Assembly: GCF_000166275.1 (NCBI RefSeq)
Contig: NZ_CM001023.1
Location: 3,785,001-3,849,000, forward strand
Length of the DNA stretch: 64,000 nucleotides
Reading direction: 5' to 3'
Source of the DNA: Algoriphagus machipongonensis
Lineage (GTDB): Bacteria; Bacteroidota; Bacteroidia; Cytophagales; Cyclobacteriaceae
How positions within the stretch are numbered: position 1 is the stretch's first letter; each line of letters starts with the position of its first letter. The position numbers were made by a program, and so were the translations under genes. Of this stretch, positions 9,783 to 19,497 are shown in pieces. The notes under the pieces were generated by a model. The model made no database searches and had not been told where the DNA came from. It worked only from the letters and a program-made list of their open reading frames with translations.

Positions 9783-11618
9783 TTATCTTAACAGCTCTTT
9801 TTTCATTCCCTTACCAAGGTAAAAGCTTGGATGTGGTGGCTGGTTATAACCTACATTTTGCCATGCTATACTTATGCGATATTGAGAGTCTTGCATTAAG
9901 GTGGGTATTCTAAAAGCAGTAGGAATAGTACTAGAATAAACTCGAAGTTCAGTATTGTCTTCACTCCTTAAAATCAACTCTTCTCTCCAGTCGCCCAATA
10001 TATCCCCAGACAAAGCAGGAGTAGCTTTTGTCCCATTGTTAGAAGTGGCTCCTTCTGCCTCAAATACCACCCCTTTACCATATTTGGAAATACGATTACG
10101 ATCTAGTAATTCTCTAGTAAGATCTCCGTCCCACCAAATAAGGAAATTCATTTCGCGTGGTGCTTCGCCAATTTCATTGCCCTGAATATCATACAATGCA
10201 GTGCTTCCCGACCACCACATTTGTGCTCCAACACGGGAAGAATCTATATTCCCGGCTACTCCACGTCCAACATCTTGATCTGGAGCAGCTTCAAAAAGCA
10301 CCTGACCATTACGTGCATTAAAAAGTGCTACACCTGGTCCTTTTGTCCCCTCTTCTATTTCATGGATACCGAAAACTTCCAAATCTGGAGTCGAAGGATC
10401 AAGGTCGCTGACATGAAGGGCATCCCCATGTCTAAACCAAGTAGAATAAAGACCTTCTCCATTATCATCCACTACCATCGCCCCAAAAACAATTTCATCT
10501 TTCCCATCGAAATCGACGTCTGCAACCGATAAACCATGATTCCCCATACCTGAATATGGGTTCTCTCTATTTTTTGAATCGAAGACCCAGCGACTTTCCA
10601 GTTTTCCATTTTCAAAATCAAATGCTGCCAAAACGGTACGCCCATAATATCCTCGACCCATAATCAAGCTTGGCCGATTCCCATCAAGGTAAGCTACGCA
10701 AGCAGTGAAACGATCCACTCGATTCCCAGAACTATCATTACCTCCGTTACCACCAACTCCACCCCAACCTCCGATGTTACCACGGGATGGGATGTAATCC
10801 ACTGTATTCAGAGATTCACCTGTATTTCCATCGAATACTGTCAGATATTCTGGCCCCTTTAGAATTTTTCCAAAAGTTTTGGACTGGGGATCTAAGTCTC
10901 TCCAGTCTTTTGAGGGATCACCTATCACATTCCCCAATGCATCTGAGCTTCCATCGGCAGTTTTGCAAGCAAATTCAGCTTTGCCGTCACCGTCCAGATC
11001 AAACACCATAAACTGGGTGTAATGGGCACCTTCCCTTATATTTTTTCCCAGGTTTATTTCCCAAAGAAAAGTGCCATCCAATTCATAGGCCTGAAATATT
11101 GGAGGGTCAGTTAGCCCTCTTTGTGAATTATCCCTGCTTTTCCCAATTTGGTGAACAACGATTTCATATTGTCCATCACCATCCAGGTCACCCACAGAAA
11201 CATCATTTGGAGCATAACCTTCAGGCTTTCTTAAAGGGATAGAAAAATATGGCTTTGCAACTGTTAAAGCCCCTATAGAAAAATCTCCTTTTTCATCCGA
11301 CTCCTTACTCCCCCTAACTGATTTGACAAACCAGGTATTCTTCTGAGTATGATCAAAGGATTTATCCTGATACCAGGTTACTCCCTCTATAGGATCATTA
11401 TTGACTTTGGAAACTTTACCATTACTATCTTTTCGGTATAGATTGAAAGCAAGGTCAGCTGAATCTTCCTTAAACAATCTCCAACTTACAAAAGCAGTAT
11501 GATCGTCTGTTTTGATGGCAACTACTCCGCGATCAAGGTTTTCCACTTGCCTTTGGGCAGGTAAAATTGTAGGGATTGTGATGAGGGTTAAAAAAGTAAT
11601 GTAAAATTGAATTTTCAT
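9783..11618 (-). CDS. Rhamnogalacturonan lyase, polysaccharide lyase family 11
   Basis: 611 aa with a signal peptide (MKIQFYITFLTLITIPTILPAQ). The order fits PL11 (YesW/YesX type): an N-terminal beta domain (ENLDRGVVAIKTDDHTAFVSWRL), then an eight-bladed propeller with repeated calcium-binding turns such as VGDLDGDGQYEIVV, DLDGDGKAEFACKTADG and VADVDFDGKDEIVF, and a C-terminal YNQPPHPSFYLGKGM. PL11 enzymes cleave the GalA-rhamnose backbone of rhamnogalacturonan I by beta-elimination, with calcium. The length is normal for the family. It is preceded on the same strand by nothing nearer than ~350 bp and is not accompanied by SusC/SusD or other pectinases. Confidence 0.9.
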   Translation of the reverse strand: MKIQFYITFLTLITIPTILPAQRQVENLDRGVVAIKTDDHTAFVSWRLFKEDSADLAFNLYRKDSNGKVSKVNNDPIEGVTWYQDKSFDHTQKNTWFVKSVRGSKESDEKGDFSIGALTVAKPYFSIPLRKPEGYAPNDVSVGDLDGDGQYEIVVHQIGKSRDNSQRGLTDPPIFQAYELDGTFLWEINLGKNIREGAHYTQFMVFDLDGDGKAEFACKTADGSSDALGNVIGDPSKDWRDLDPQSKTFGKILKGPEYLTVFDGNTGESLNTVDYIPSRGNIGGWGGVGGNGGNDSSGNRVDRFTACVAYLDGNRPSLIMGRGYYGRTVLAAFDFENGKLESRWVFDSKNRENPYSGMGNHGLSVADVDFDGKDEIVFGAMVVDDNGEGLYSTWFRHGDALHVSDLDPSTPDLEVFGIHEIEEGTKGPGVALFNARNGQVLFEAAPDQDVGRGVAGNIDSSRVGAQMWWSGSTALYDIQGNEIGEAPREMNFLIWWDGDLTRELLDRNRISKYGKGVVFEAEGATSNNGTKATPALSGDILGDWREELILRSEDNTELRVYSSTIPTAFRIPTLMQDSQYRISIAWQNVGYNQPPHPSFYLGKGMKKELLR

Positions 11619-11987
11619 AGGTTATATCTATAGCAAAAGAATTAGAGGCACATGACAAGGAAGAGCCTTAAAATACAATAAAATATCTCTTATTCAGGAA
11701 CCTGAACATCAGCTTGTACTATAAATATCTTGAAGGTTTCAAGAACAATCCATCATACCCTAGGGGAGTACTCATTTGAAATTTGATCTCAAACTAGGCA
11801 CTAATGCTCTGGATATTGGAAGAATAAAGCGTTACTCATCCCATTAAAACCCAACGAGGAAACAACATTTCATGACTTTAAGCTTTAGAAAACCATAGAA
11901 GCCAATAGCTCTGACAGTCAAGAGTTTGAATTTCAAAAGAAAGGTGGTAAATTTTAAAACTTCGATTTTTACTTGAACAATAGCAGT
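11619..11987. other. Divergent intergenic region
   Basis: About 370 bp between the PL11 gene and the deiminase-like gene, so it must hold both promoters. The only structure I see is a small perfect hairpin CTTGAA-ggt-TTCAAG at 11729-11743. There is no convincing coding frame. Confidence 0.45.
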
Positions 11988-13430
11988 ATGATTAACCAAT
12001 CCATTTTTTTTGCGATACATCCTGATGCACCCAAAGACATGCGGGTCTTTGGGGATAAGATCAAATCCTCTGGAACCCGTGGTTCTACAAAGGCGGTGGG
12101 TTTTGAAAGTAAAGATTTTCAGCCTACTCCTGGGCTACAAATCCCTGAATTAATCAGCTCATTTAGAGGAGGAATTGATACGATTCTTTTCTCTTTCCCT
12201 TCAGTTCCACTATATGGAAATACGGAAAGGACAGATGCCTATAAATCCTTAATCCAAGCACTCAGAATTGGGACCAATTTCATCATTGTACATTATGAGT
12301 CTGACAGGGAAACAATCGGGAACTGGTTTACTGCCGCAGGCCATTCATTAAGCGCAATTTCCTGGGTACCCATACCTAGTTATGTAGACTTTACTGATTG
12401 GGCTGAAGATGCTTATGTAGCCTTAAGAGATGCACATGACAATACTTTTTATTTAATGGAACCTTGGGAATTCCCTAGATCGGGAGATCAACTACTGGCA
12501 GATAGTATTGAAGAATACACCCATCTTAATTCGATTCAAGCTCCTCTGATTTTTCAAGGTGGAAATTGCTTGATTGCGGATGATTTTTGGATTTTGGGTA
12601 AGGATTATTATCAAGACACCATAGACTATATTCAAGATCATACGTTGCCATTAAGAGTTAACCCTGGGCAAAAAGTCGAAGATTTGGTTCGTCAAAGTTT
12701 TTCTGATTATGTAGATAAAAACCGCCCCATGTTTGTTGCTGGAACGAAAAAGAAAATTCCATTGGCAGCCTATGTGGGATCTAAGGAAAACGATGAGTTT
12801 ATCCTTGATATCGTGGGTGCTGGAACCGGCCCTTATCAACCTATTTTCCATATTGACATGTTTATGAGTCTTATTGGCAAAAACGAAGAGGGTAAATTTG
12901 AAATGATGGTAGGTTCACCGAAACTTGGAAATGAACTTCTTGGTCTTTCTGACAGAGCACATAACCTTCAGGCTGCTTACGATGAAATAGCTCGTTCTTT
13001 TGAAAAGGAAGGAATCATTGTTCATAGAAACCCTCTTGTTCACTACCCTGAATTTACAGGTAGAAAAATCCCAATTAAGTATTTACAAAACTTAGCCATT
13101 CAAAATCCGGATGACAAAGATGTAAATAGTGCATTAAAGGATTTATATAGTTTGGGAGCTAGGGAAAACGATTTTGCTCTAGTCAGAAACTGGCATCACA
13201 TCACCAGTAATAATTGCCTTGTGGAAAACAGCGAGAAATTTGGCAAACATGTGTATTTACCCACTTTTGGACATGGGGAATACACCCAATTATCAGCTTT
13301 AGACGACCATATGAAAGACCTTTGGGAAAGCTTTGGATTTACGGTCCATCAGTTGGGTGATTTCAACAGTTTTGCAAAAAGACAAGGCGTTGTACACTGT
13401 ATCTCAAAATTCATCAAAAGGAGTGATTAA
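11988..13430 (+). CDS. Divergent agmatine-deiminase/PAD-like enzyme (guanidine-modifying superfamily)
   Basis: 480 aa from ATG 11988; a TTG at 11973 is possible but less likely. Landmarks of the deiminase/amidinotransferase fold appear in order: WAEDAYV (where agmatine deiminase has WxRDTGP), FQGGNCLIADD (its EGG strand), IFHIDMF (HxD/E pair), and C-terminal GVVHCISK (its nucleophilic-cysteine GxHCIT motif). A Cys-His-Asp set is therefore present, but the Arg of RDTGP is Glu. The family hydrolyses or transfers guanidino groups; the altered motif suggests a different substrate. There is no signal peptide, so it is cytoplasmic. DUF5995 follows 93 bp downstream. Confidence 0.65.
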   Translation: MINQSIFFAIHPDAPKDMRVFGDKIKSSGTRGSTKAVGFESKDFQPTPGLQIPELISSFRGGIDTILFSFPSVPLYGNTERTDAYKSLIQALRIGTNFIIVHYESDRETIGNWFTAAGHSLSAISWVPIPSYVDFTDWAEDAYVALRDAHDNTFYLMEPWEFPRSGDQLLADSIEEYTHLNSIQAPLIFQGGNCLIADDFWILGKDYYQDTIDYIQDHTLPLRVNPGQKVEDLVRQSFSDYVDKNRPMFVAGTKKKIPLAAYVGSKENDEFILDIVGAGTGPYQPIFHIDMFMSLIGKNEEGKFEMMVGSPKLGNELLGLSDRAHNLQAAYDEIARSFEKEGIIVHRNPLVHYPEFTGRKIPIKYLQNLAIQNPDDKDVNSALKDLYSLGARENDFALVRNWHHITSNNCLVENSEKFGKHVYLPTFGHGEYTQLSALDDHMKDLWESFGFTVHQLGDFNSFAKRQGVVHCISKFIKRSD

Positions 13431-13523
13431 CAATGAATTACATTAAACATTAATAAGTACCTCCTATTTTTATATATTAATTTTCAATAACCAAACAGTC
13501 CCAAACTTTATAAAAAATAATCC

Positions 13524-14213
13524 ATGTCCAAACAATTCAAGGTAATAGAAAGAATGGACTTTTTGCTTGAGGGCTGGCAAAAATCAAATGATTCCAGACA
13601 GGTGTTTTTAAGTTGCTACCGGTTGATGACTTTCAACATGCTCAAAGCTATAAATCAAGGTGGTTTTCACGATCCTGATTGGATCACACAGTTACTTCAT
13701 CGATTTGCTGACTATTATTTTGATGCTTTGTATTGCTATGACTGCGGGGAAAAGCCCTCAAAAGTATGGCAGGAAGTCCATCAATTTACTTCTGAAAAGG
13801 ATCTTCGAAATGTTCAATATCTCCTGATGGGAGTAAATGCACATATCAATTATGATTTGGTACTCACTTTATATGACATGCTACTCGAGGAATGGTGGCA
13901 GCTAAGCAAAAAAGAACAGATCCTCCGATATCAGGATCACTGCAAGGTAAACGAGATTATTGCTGCAAGTATCGATCAAGTTCAAGATGAATTACTGAGT
14001 CCCTCGGATCCAGTTATGAGTTGGATTGACAATGCTTTTGGGAGAGTGGATGAATACCTTCTCTCAAAATTGATCACAAACTGGCGTCAAGAAGTTTGGG
14101 ATCAAGCCTGTGTATTACTGGGTACTTCCACTGATGAAAAGAGAGAAGTTTTAAGATTAAAACTTGAGAATAGCGTTTTGAAACGAAATAAATTAATTGC
14201 CTTGGATTTTTAA
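13524..14213 (+). CDS. DUF5995 family protein
   Basis: 229 aa, all-alpha in appearance, with the family core LMGVNAHINYDLVLTL (residues ~101-116), which resembles the INAHINLDL signature of DUF5995. Function is unknown; the His/Asn-rich core hints at a metal or ligand site in a helical bundle, but that is inference. It lies 93 bp after the deiminase-like gene in the same direction. Its stop codon shares the palindrome TTAA with the stop of the convergent symporter gene, a 4-bp overlap. Confidence 0.7.
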   Translation: MSKQFKVIERMDFLLEGWQKSNDSRQVFLSCYRLMTFNMLKAINQGGFHDPDWITQLLHRFADYYFDALYCYDCGEKPSKVWQEVHQFTSEKDLRNVQYLLMGVNAHINYDLVLTLYDMLLEEWWQLSKKEQILRYQDHCKVNEIIAASIDQVQDELLSPSDPVMSWIDNAFGRVDEYLLSKLITNWRQEVWDQACVLLGTSTDEKREVLRLKLENSVLKRNKLIALDF

Positions 14214-15391
14214 CTTTTTACACCGGATCGGCTTTCAGTGATTTTATCCACCACCAAGGAAATTGCCCCATCTCCAGTCACGTTGCAAGCTGTACCAAAG
14301 CTATCCATGGCAATGTAAAGCGCAATCATCAAACCAATCATCTCTTCGTTGAATCCTAACATGGACTGAAGAACGCCTATTGCTGCCATAATCGCTCCTC
14401 CTGGCACACCAGGCGCTGCTACCATGGCAATTCCCAACATAAAAATAAAGCCTGCAAACATCCCAAAATTAAATGGAACACCTTCCAAGATCATCAAAGC
14501 CATCGCACAAGCAGTGATTTTCATGATACTCCCAGAAAGGTGAATCGTCGCACAAAGCGGAACTACAAACCCGGCTATTTTCGGAGATACTCCATTCTTT
14601 TCTGCTTGCTCTAAAGTCACTGGTATTGTAGCAGCAGAAGACTGCGTTCCCAAGGCTGTAAAGTATGCAGGCATCATGGTTGCCAATAGCTTCAATGGAT
14701 TCTTTTTGACGATTGCACCTGTGATTACATATTGAAGGATCAACAGGAAGATATGCATGGCAAAAATGACTCCGATGATATTTAAGAAAACGGAAAGGAT
14801 CGAATAAACCTGACCGCTGAACGCCATGTTAGCGAAAATCCCTAGAATAAAGATGGGCAAAAGTGGAATGATCACATTCTCAATCACCTGCATGATGATG
14901 GATTCAAAGTCCTTCACCACTTTTTTCAAGGTAGAATTTTCCTGATATGAAAGCCCAAGGCCTATGACAAATGCTAAGACCAAAGCAGACATCACGTCGA
15001 TCACAGCTGGGATTGTAATACTGAAATAAGGCACTAAATCATTTCCTCCTTCGGTCACTTCTGCAGCTTCATTGACATGGGAAGCCAATAAAGAAGGAAA
15101 AATCGTCGAAGAGGTAAAATAACTCATAAAGCCAGAAAACAGGGTTGAACCATAGGCAATAGCCGCGGTAAGCAGCAATAATCTCCCTGCTCCTTTTCCG
15201 AGATCAGAAATGGCAGGCATGATTAAACCCAGGATAATAAGGGGAATGGCGAAATTCAGAAACTGACCAAAAAAGGCATTGAAGGTGGCAAAAATCCTAT
15301 TGATAGATTCCGGTAAAAACAGTCCAAAAACAATTCCTAATACGATGGCTATAAATACTTTGAAAAGTAAATTGGAGAATAACTGCTTCAT
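14210..15391 (-). CDS. Dicarboxylate/amino acid:cation symporter (DAACS family)
   Basis: 393 aa, multi-spanning inner-membrane protein. Family features include the N-terminal LGIVFGLF segment, the serine-rich hairpin loop region (TALGTQSSAATIPVT), and the C-terminal MALYIAMDSFGTACNVTGDGA, which matches the sodium/substrate-binding HP2-TM8 region of GltPh-type transporters. These proteins take up glutamate, aspartate, serine/threonine or C4-dicarboxylates with Na+ or H+; the exact substrate is not decidable here. The gene is monocistronic. Confidence 0.88.
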   Translation of the reverse strand: MKQLFSNLLFKVFIAIVLGIVFGLFLPESINRIFATFNAFFGQFLNFAIPLIILGLIMPAISDLGKGAGRLLLLTAAIAYGSTLFSGFMSYFTSSTIFPSLLASHVNEAAEVTEGGNDLVPYFSITIPAVIDVMSALVLAFVIGLGLSYQENSTLKKVVKDFESIIMQVIENVIIPLLPIFILGIFANMAFSGQVYSILSVFLNIIGVIFAMHIFLLILQYVITGAIVKKNPLKLLATMMPAYFTALGTQSSAATIPVTLEQAEKNGVSPKIAGFVVPLCATIHLSGSIMKITACAMALMILEGVPFNFGMFAGFIFMLGIAMVAAPGVPGGAIMAAIGVLQSMLGFNEEMIGLMIALYIAMDSFGTACNVTGDGAISLVVDKITESRSGVKS

Positions 15392-15564
15392 TTTCGATGT
15401 TAATTGATTCGCTTTCCAGCTTTCTGGTTTTCAATTGAGCTTGCTAAGATAAAAGGAATGTCTTTGAAGAGACCAATGGTCTTGAAATAATTAAGAAGGG
15501 CTTTTTATCCAAACTCTGCTTCTCCCTATAAACTGAATCAAAAACTTGACATCAAAATGAAAAC

Positions 15565-15604
15565 AAAAAAAGCGGTGTGTGCCCTTTGAGACACAACACC
15601 GCTT
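15565..15604 (-). terminator. Rho-independent terminator of the orphan lipoprotein gene
   Basis: The inverted repeat AGCGGTGT (15571-15578) pairs with ACACCGCT (15596-15603), with partial further pairing inside the loop. Read on the minus strand, the stem is followed by a T-rich tract (TTTTTTGTTTT), as expected for the gene ending at 15690. The rest of the 15392-15689 interval shows no other feature and must include the promoter of the symporter gene. Confidence 0.75.
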
Positions 15605-15689
15605 AAAAATCAATCAATTTTTTGGACTCTAATAAACTAAGATATCCCTCTATTTACAGAGCGCCTTTGATATAATAATTTCTGATTCA

Positions 15690-16316
15690 TTATATCCCTT
15701 CAACCCAAGAGATCGTTCTAGAATACTCAATTCCATCAACCATAGTAGTAAGAGTATAATCTCCTTTGGCTTGCGGATGTACATAATATCTAAATGGAAG
15801 TATATACTGACAATTTCCATCATTATTTGTTACAATTCTTATTCTGTCTGATCTGAAATTAGATAATACATCAATTTCCTCCCCGTTAAAGTGTATTGAA
15901 AATCCATTATCTTCAATAAATGCCTCAGCATCCGCCATGATAGAGCTTATCTGCTCTTCCGTTAAACTCCCTAAACATTCCCCTTCATTTAAGATACCCT
16001 GTAAGGTAAAATTGATAGTCGCCCAAGACCCCATTGGAACTTCAACAGGGGTATCTTCTCCAGGTAAAGCAGGAATTCGGACACTTTCTCCCCTAATTAA
16101 ACTAAGGTCAACCTGATTATCATTAATTTTTTGAGTTCCATTGCTCAATCTCAAAGAATTTCCTGAAATAAGTTTGTCTGTTGACTTTAAAGAAAAGTCT
16201 TTCTCTGCTGATAGAACTTCCGATTCAGCATTTACATCATCATTGACAAAATCTACATTGCTACAGGAATAAAAAACCACGGCAAGTAAGAGTAAAACAA
16301 TTTTAAAATTTTTCAT
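15690..16316 (-). CDS. Hypothetical lipoprotein
   Basis: 208 aa. The N-terminus MKNFKIVLLLLAVVFYSC is a lipoprotein signal with the lipidated Cys at residue 18, followed by Ser/Asn and a flexible acidic linker. The C-terminal half (from about residue 90) looks like a beta-sandwich (GSWATINFTLQGI ... GDYTLTTMVDGIEYSRTISW). I do not recognise the family. The Asn next to the lipid Cys, together with Asp/Glu a little further on, might allow surface export, but this is weak. It is monocistronic with its own terminator. Confidence 0.65.
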   Translation of the reverse strand: MKNFKIVLLLLAVVFYSCSNVDFVNDDVNAESEVLSAEKDFSLKSTDKLISGNSLRLSNGTQKINDNQVDLSLIRGESVRIPALPGEDTPVEVPMGSWATINFTLQGILNEGECLGSLTEEQISSIMADAEAFIEDNGFSIHFNGEEIDVLSNFRSDRIRIVTNNDGNCQYILPFRYYVHPQAKGDYTLTTMVDGIEYSRTISWVEGI

Positions 16317-16770
16317 ATAAAATATATTAATGTTAAAAATAATCTATTTCAATATAGTACAAAACAGCTCAATTAAACCATGAAATACATTTTTTTGAAT
16401 ATAAAATAATTTTTAGCAGCATTATCACTTTATGAAAAAGAATCGATTTAACTTAATAAAAGCATTCTAATTATTATACAATACGATTATTAGATAAATC
16501 AATTAGATATTTTTAATAATTAAAAATGAAATCTTTTTTATAACTAACCAATCATTACATTACCTAATCTAGGTGCTACTATTGTTTTTAATGATTCCTA
16601 ATCTCCACATCTTAGATATCATTTGATTATTAAAAGGTTTAACCTCGAAATTGAATTAACATTGATCATGGCCGTATTTCGGCAAATCTTGAATTCTTTC
16701 ACTTATTCAAAGACCTAAAAAAACTATAACTTCCTAACTTGTGGAAAATCCAAACCCCTAAAATACACCC
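16317..16770. other. AT-rich divergent intergenic region
   Basis: About 450 bp between the lipoprotein gene and the MtfA-like gene. It is strongly AT-rich, with no coding frame longer than ~16 codons that looks real and no clear hairpin. It must contain two divergent promoters; I could not pick out an exact TAnnTTTG box. Confidence 0.45.
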
Positions 16771-17568
16771 TTGAAAATTTTCACTCTACTATTTGCCATT
16801 TTCCTTGTTGTCCTCCTCGTTTGGACTATTTATAAATCAAAAGTTAAAAAGAGCGGACTAAAAGTCCCCGAACTATTTCCCGAAAAATGGAGAAGGTTTT
16901 TGGAATCAGAAGTTCAATTTTATTCCAGACTCAGCCCAGAAGAAAAGTCCACTTTTGAAGCAGATATTCAGAGGTTTCTTAAGCGAATCAGAATTACCGG
17001 AGTGAAATGTGAAGTGACTGATGAAGATCGTCTCTTGGTAGCAAGTAGTGCTGTGATCCCAATTTTTAGATTTCCAGAGTGGGAGTACAAAAACCTTTGC
17101 GAAGTGCTTCTATACCCTGACTTATTTACTGAGAAATTTGATTTCACTGGAGACCACAGGTATACCTCTGGCATGGTAGGAAGTGGCGGTCCTATGAATA
17201 ATGTGGTTATATTCTCTAAACCTGCCCTTCGCCAAGGATTTGAAAATAGAAGTGACAAATTCAATGTTGGTATTCATGAATTCGTCCACCTGTTTGATAA
17301 ACAAGATGGTTCAATTGATGGCATTCCTGCAATCATTATGAAAAACCAGTCCGTTTTACCCTGGTTACATCTTATCAAGTCAAATACATCTGAAATTCTC
17401 TCCGGTAAAAGTGATATAAACCCTTATGGGGCAACAAATAATCAAGAGTTTTTGGCCGTAGTAAGTGAGTATTTTTTCGAGAGGCCTAAGCTGTTTCAAA
17501 AAAAGCATCCAGAACTTTATAGAATTCTATCTCAGGTCTTTCAAAATGATCTGGCTAAACGAAATTAA
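16771..17568 (+). CDS. M90-family zinc peptidase (MtfA-like), membrane-anchored
   Basis: 265 aa, starting with TTG at 16771, directly followed by an N-terminal transmembrane helix (IFTLLFAIFLVVLLVWTIY). The zinc motif HEFVH gives H169, E170 and H173, and the downstream AVVSEYFFERP supplies E233 as a likely third ligand; both are characteristic of MtfA. In E. coli MtfA is a soluble peptidase that interacts with the Mlc repressor and affects glucose-PTS regulation; Bacteroidota lack that circuit, so the role here is unknown. The predicted membrane anchor is a family variant common in this phylum. Confidence 0.85.
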   Translation: MKIFTLLFAIFLVVLLVWTIYKSKVKKSGLKVPELFPEKWRRFLESEVQFYSRLSPEEKSTFEADIQRFLKRIRITGVKCEVTDEDRLLVASSAVIPIFRFPEWEYKNLCEVLLYPDLFTEKFDFTGDHRYTSGMVGSGGPMNNVVIFSKPALRQGFENRSDKFNVGIHEFVHLFDKQDGSIDGIPAIIMKNQSVLPWLHLIKSNTSEILSGKSDINPYGATNNQEFLAVVSEYFFERPKLFQKKHPELYRILSQVFQNDLAKRN

Positions 17569-17642
17569 TGGGAACAACACAGCTCAGGATAGTATCTTAG
17601 AAAGATCTTAGTTTATTAAACAAGAAACCCAAAATCTGTTAG

Positions 17643-18941
17643 ATGATGCATTTTTCTAAAAGAATACTAAGCTGCTTTTTCCTATTCAGCTTAAGCTTAA
17701 CTAGTTATTCACAAAACAACACCCCGCCCGACACAGTCGCTGGATTCCCTGTCAATTACAACGAAGATGCCATTCCTCCTTACACTTTACCTAAGCTTCT
17801 AGAAATGGAAAATGGGCAAGCAGTCAAAGACTCCAAAACATGGATGAATAAAAGGAGACCTGAGCTATTAAGGGCAGTCGCTGAACTCCAATACGGCAAA
17901 ACTCCCCCTGCTCCTAAAAAAACAGCATTTGACGTTTTAGAAAAAGATGGAGTAGCATTTGATGGAAAAGCAACCCGAAAACAAATCAGGGTGTATTTGA
18001 CAGAAGACAGCAAAGATCATCCAATGGATTTGCTGATCTATTTACCTAAAAATTCTACTAAGAAAACTCCGATTTTCTTCACGATATCATTTTCTGCCAA
18101 TAATCAATCTGTTGATGATCCTGCTGTGAAAATTGGTGAAATTTGGAACCGAGATGGCGTAAAAGTAAAAGCCGATCAACCCGGTAGATTCCGAGCAACG
18201 AATGTGGAACAGTTCATCGATGAAGGCTATGGGTTTGCGACTGTTTATTATGGGGATATTGATCCAGATTTTAAAGATGGCTTTGACTTTGGAATCAGAA
18301 AAGAATTTCTAAAAGATGGAGAAACTGGTATTCAACCAGATGAGTGGGGAACGATCTCTGCTTGGTCTTGGGGTTTAAGCAGAGCCATGGATTATTTTGA
18401 AAAGGATAATGATATCGATGAAAATCGAATTGCTTTAATGGGGGTTTCCAGACTTGGAAAAACAGTCCTATGGACAGGAATTAGAGACACCCGCTACAAA
18501 ATGATCATAGCCAGTTGCTCTGGTGAAGGAGGAGCAGCTTTAGCCAGAAGAGATTATGGAGAAAACATCAAACACATGTCCTCTCCTTCTAGGTATGCTT
18601 ACCAGTTTGCTCCCAATTACCACGAATATTCCACTCATCTAGAAGACTTCCCCTTCGATGCGCATTCGCTTGTGGCCATGATTGCTCCAAGACCCTTATT
18701 GCTTCAGACTGGAGATACAGATTTTTGGTCTGACCCAAAAGGAGAGTTTCTTGCAGCTCAAGAAGCAAGTAAAGTATACCAATTGTTTGGAGAAAATGGA
18801 CCAGAAGGAAAAGACATGCCAGCGGCTGGAGACACTAATCTTTTAGACAATAAATTAGGCTATTATATGCATGACGGGGGACATGGTACAGTTCCTTCTG
18901 ATTATCCAGTTTTCATCCAGTTTATGAAGAAATACCTATGA
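17643..18941 (+). CDS. Glucuronoyl esterase-like protein, carbohydrate esterase family 15
   Basis: 432 aa with a signal peptide ending near SYSQ. It is an alpha/beta hydrolase with the CE15 nucleophile motif GVSRLGK (S269), an acidic candidate in CSGEGGAAL (E295) and the catalytic His in DGGHGTVPSD (H414). PRPLLLQTGDTDFWSDP is also typical of the family. CE15 enzymes hydrolyse 4-O-methylglucuronate esters that link xylan to lignin, and in marine bacteria act on other uronate esters. There is a tandem ATG at 17643/17646. The gene converges on the DUF2911 gene with a 1-bp gap. Confidence 0.85.
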   Translation: MMHFSKRILSCFFLFSLSLTSYSQNNTPPDTVAGFPVNYNEDAIPPYTLPKLLEMENGQAVKDSKTWMNKRRPELLRAVAELQYGKTPPAPKKTAFDVLEKDGVAFDGKATRKQIRVYLTEDSKDHPMDLLIYLPKNSTKKTPIFFTISFSANNQSVDDPAVKIGEIWNRDGVKVKADQPGRFRATNVEQFIDEGYGFATVYYGDIDPDFKDGFDFGIRKEFLKDGETGIQPDEWGTISAWSWGLSRAMDYFEKDNDIDENRIALMGVSRLGKTVLWTGIRDTRYKMIIASCSGEGGAALARRDYGENIKHMSSPSRYAYQFAPNYHEYSTHLEDFPFDAHSLVAMIAPRPLLLQTGDTDFWSDPKGEFLAAQEASKVYQLFGENGPEGKDMPAAGDTNLLDNKLGYYMHDGGHGTVPSDYPVFIQFMKKYL

Positions 18942-18942
18942 A

Positions 18943-19497
18943 TTAATAGGAAACAGGTATTTCTACCATAGTCTTATCCCAACCCATTCGCATCACACCT
19001 TTACCTGCTTCTGATTCCTCAAATCGGATGGAAAATGATTCAATAGGTTCCTCAATAGACTTGCTTGGAACAGAAATTCGAAGAACATCTTTACTTTCAT
19101 CGTATTTAAATGCGCCCCAATAATCTAAGTCAGAATTGATAATGATGGTCCACTCTCCCTCATTAGGAATAGCAAACAAAGAATAGGTACCCGCAGAAAG
19201 TGCTTTGCCTCCTAGGGTGATATCCTGAAAAGCTTTAAACTCCACCGCCTCATTGGCTCCAACTCTCCAAACTTTACCGAATGGAACTATCCCACCGAAA
19301 ACAACTCTATCTGCCTTGTTAGGTCTGCTGTAATATACTTTTGCCACAACTTCCTCTCCCGCTTTGCGATCATGAGCGAAATTATCGGGTAAATACGCTA
19401 CATCCATGGGGCTTTTGTCTGGACCTCTAAACGACTGCGCATTGCTGAAATAGCCAAGGCCAAAAATCATAAATAAAGAAAAGATAATTTTTTTCAT
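18943..19497 (-). CDS. DUF2911 exported protein
   Basis: 184 aa from ATG 19497, chosen because it begins a clean signal peptide (MKKIIFSLFMIFGLGYFSNAQ); the frame is open further upstream but that stretch is not protein-like. The DUF2911 core is visible: VYYSRPNKADRVVFGGIVPFGKVWRVGANEA, GGKALSAGTYSLFAIPNEGEWTIIINSD and YWGAFKYDESKDVLRISV. DUF2911 is a common periplasmic or secreted beta-domain of unknown function in Bacteroidota. The gene is monocistronic, divergent from the OsmC gene. Confidence 0.88.
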   Translation of the reverse strand: MKKIIFSLFMIFGLGYFSNAQSFRGPDKSPMDVAYLPDNFAHDRKAGEEVVAKVYYSRPNKADRVVFGGIVPFGKVWRVGANEAVEFKAFQDITLGGKALSAGTYSLFAIPNEGEWTIIINSDLDYWGAFKYDESKDVLRISVPSKSIEEPIESFSIRFEESEAGKGVMRMGWDKTMVEIPVSY

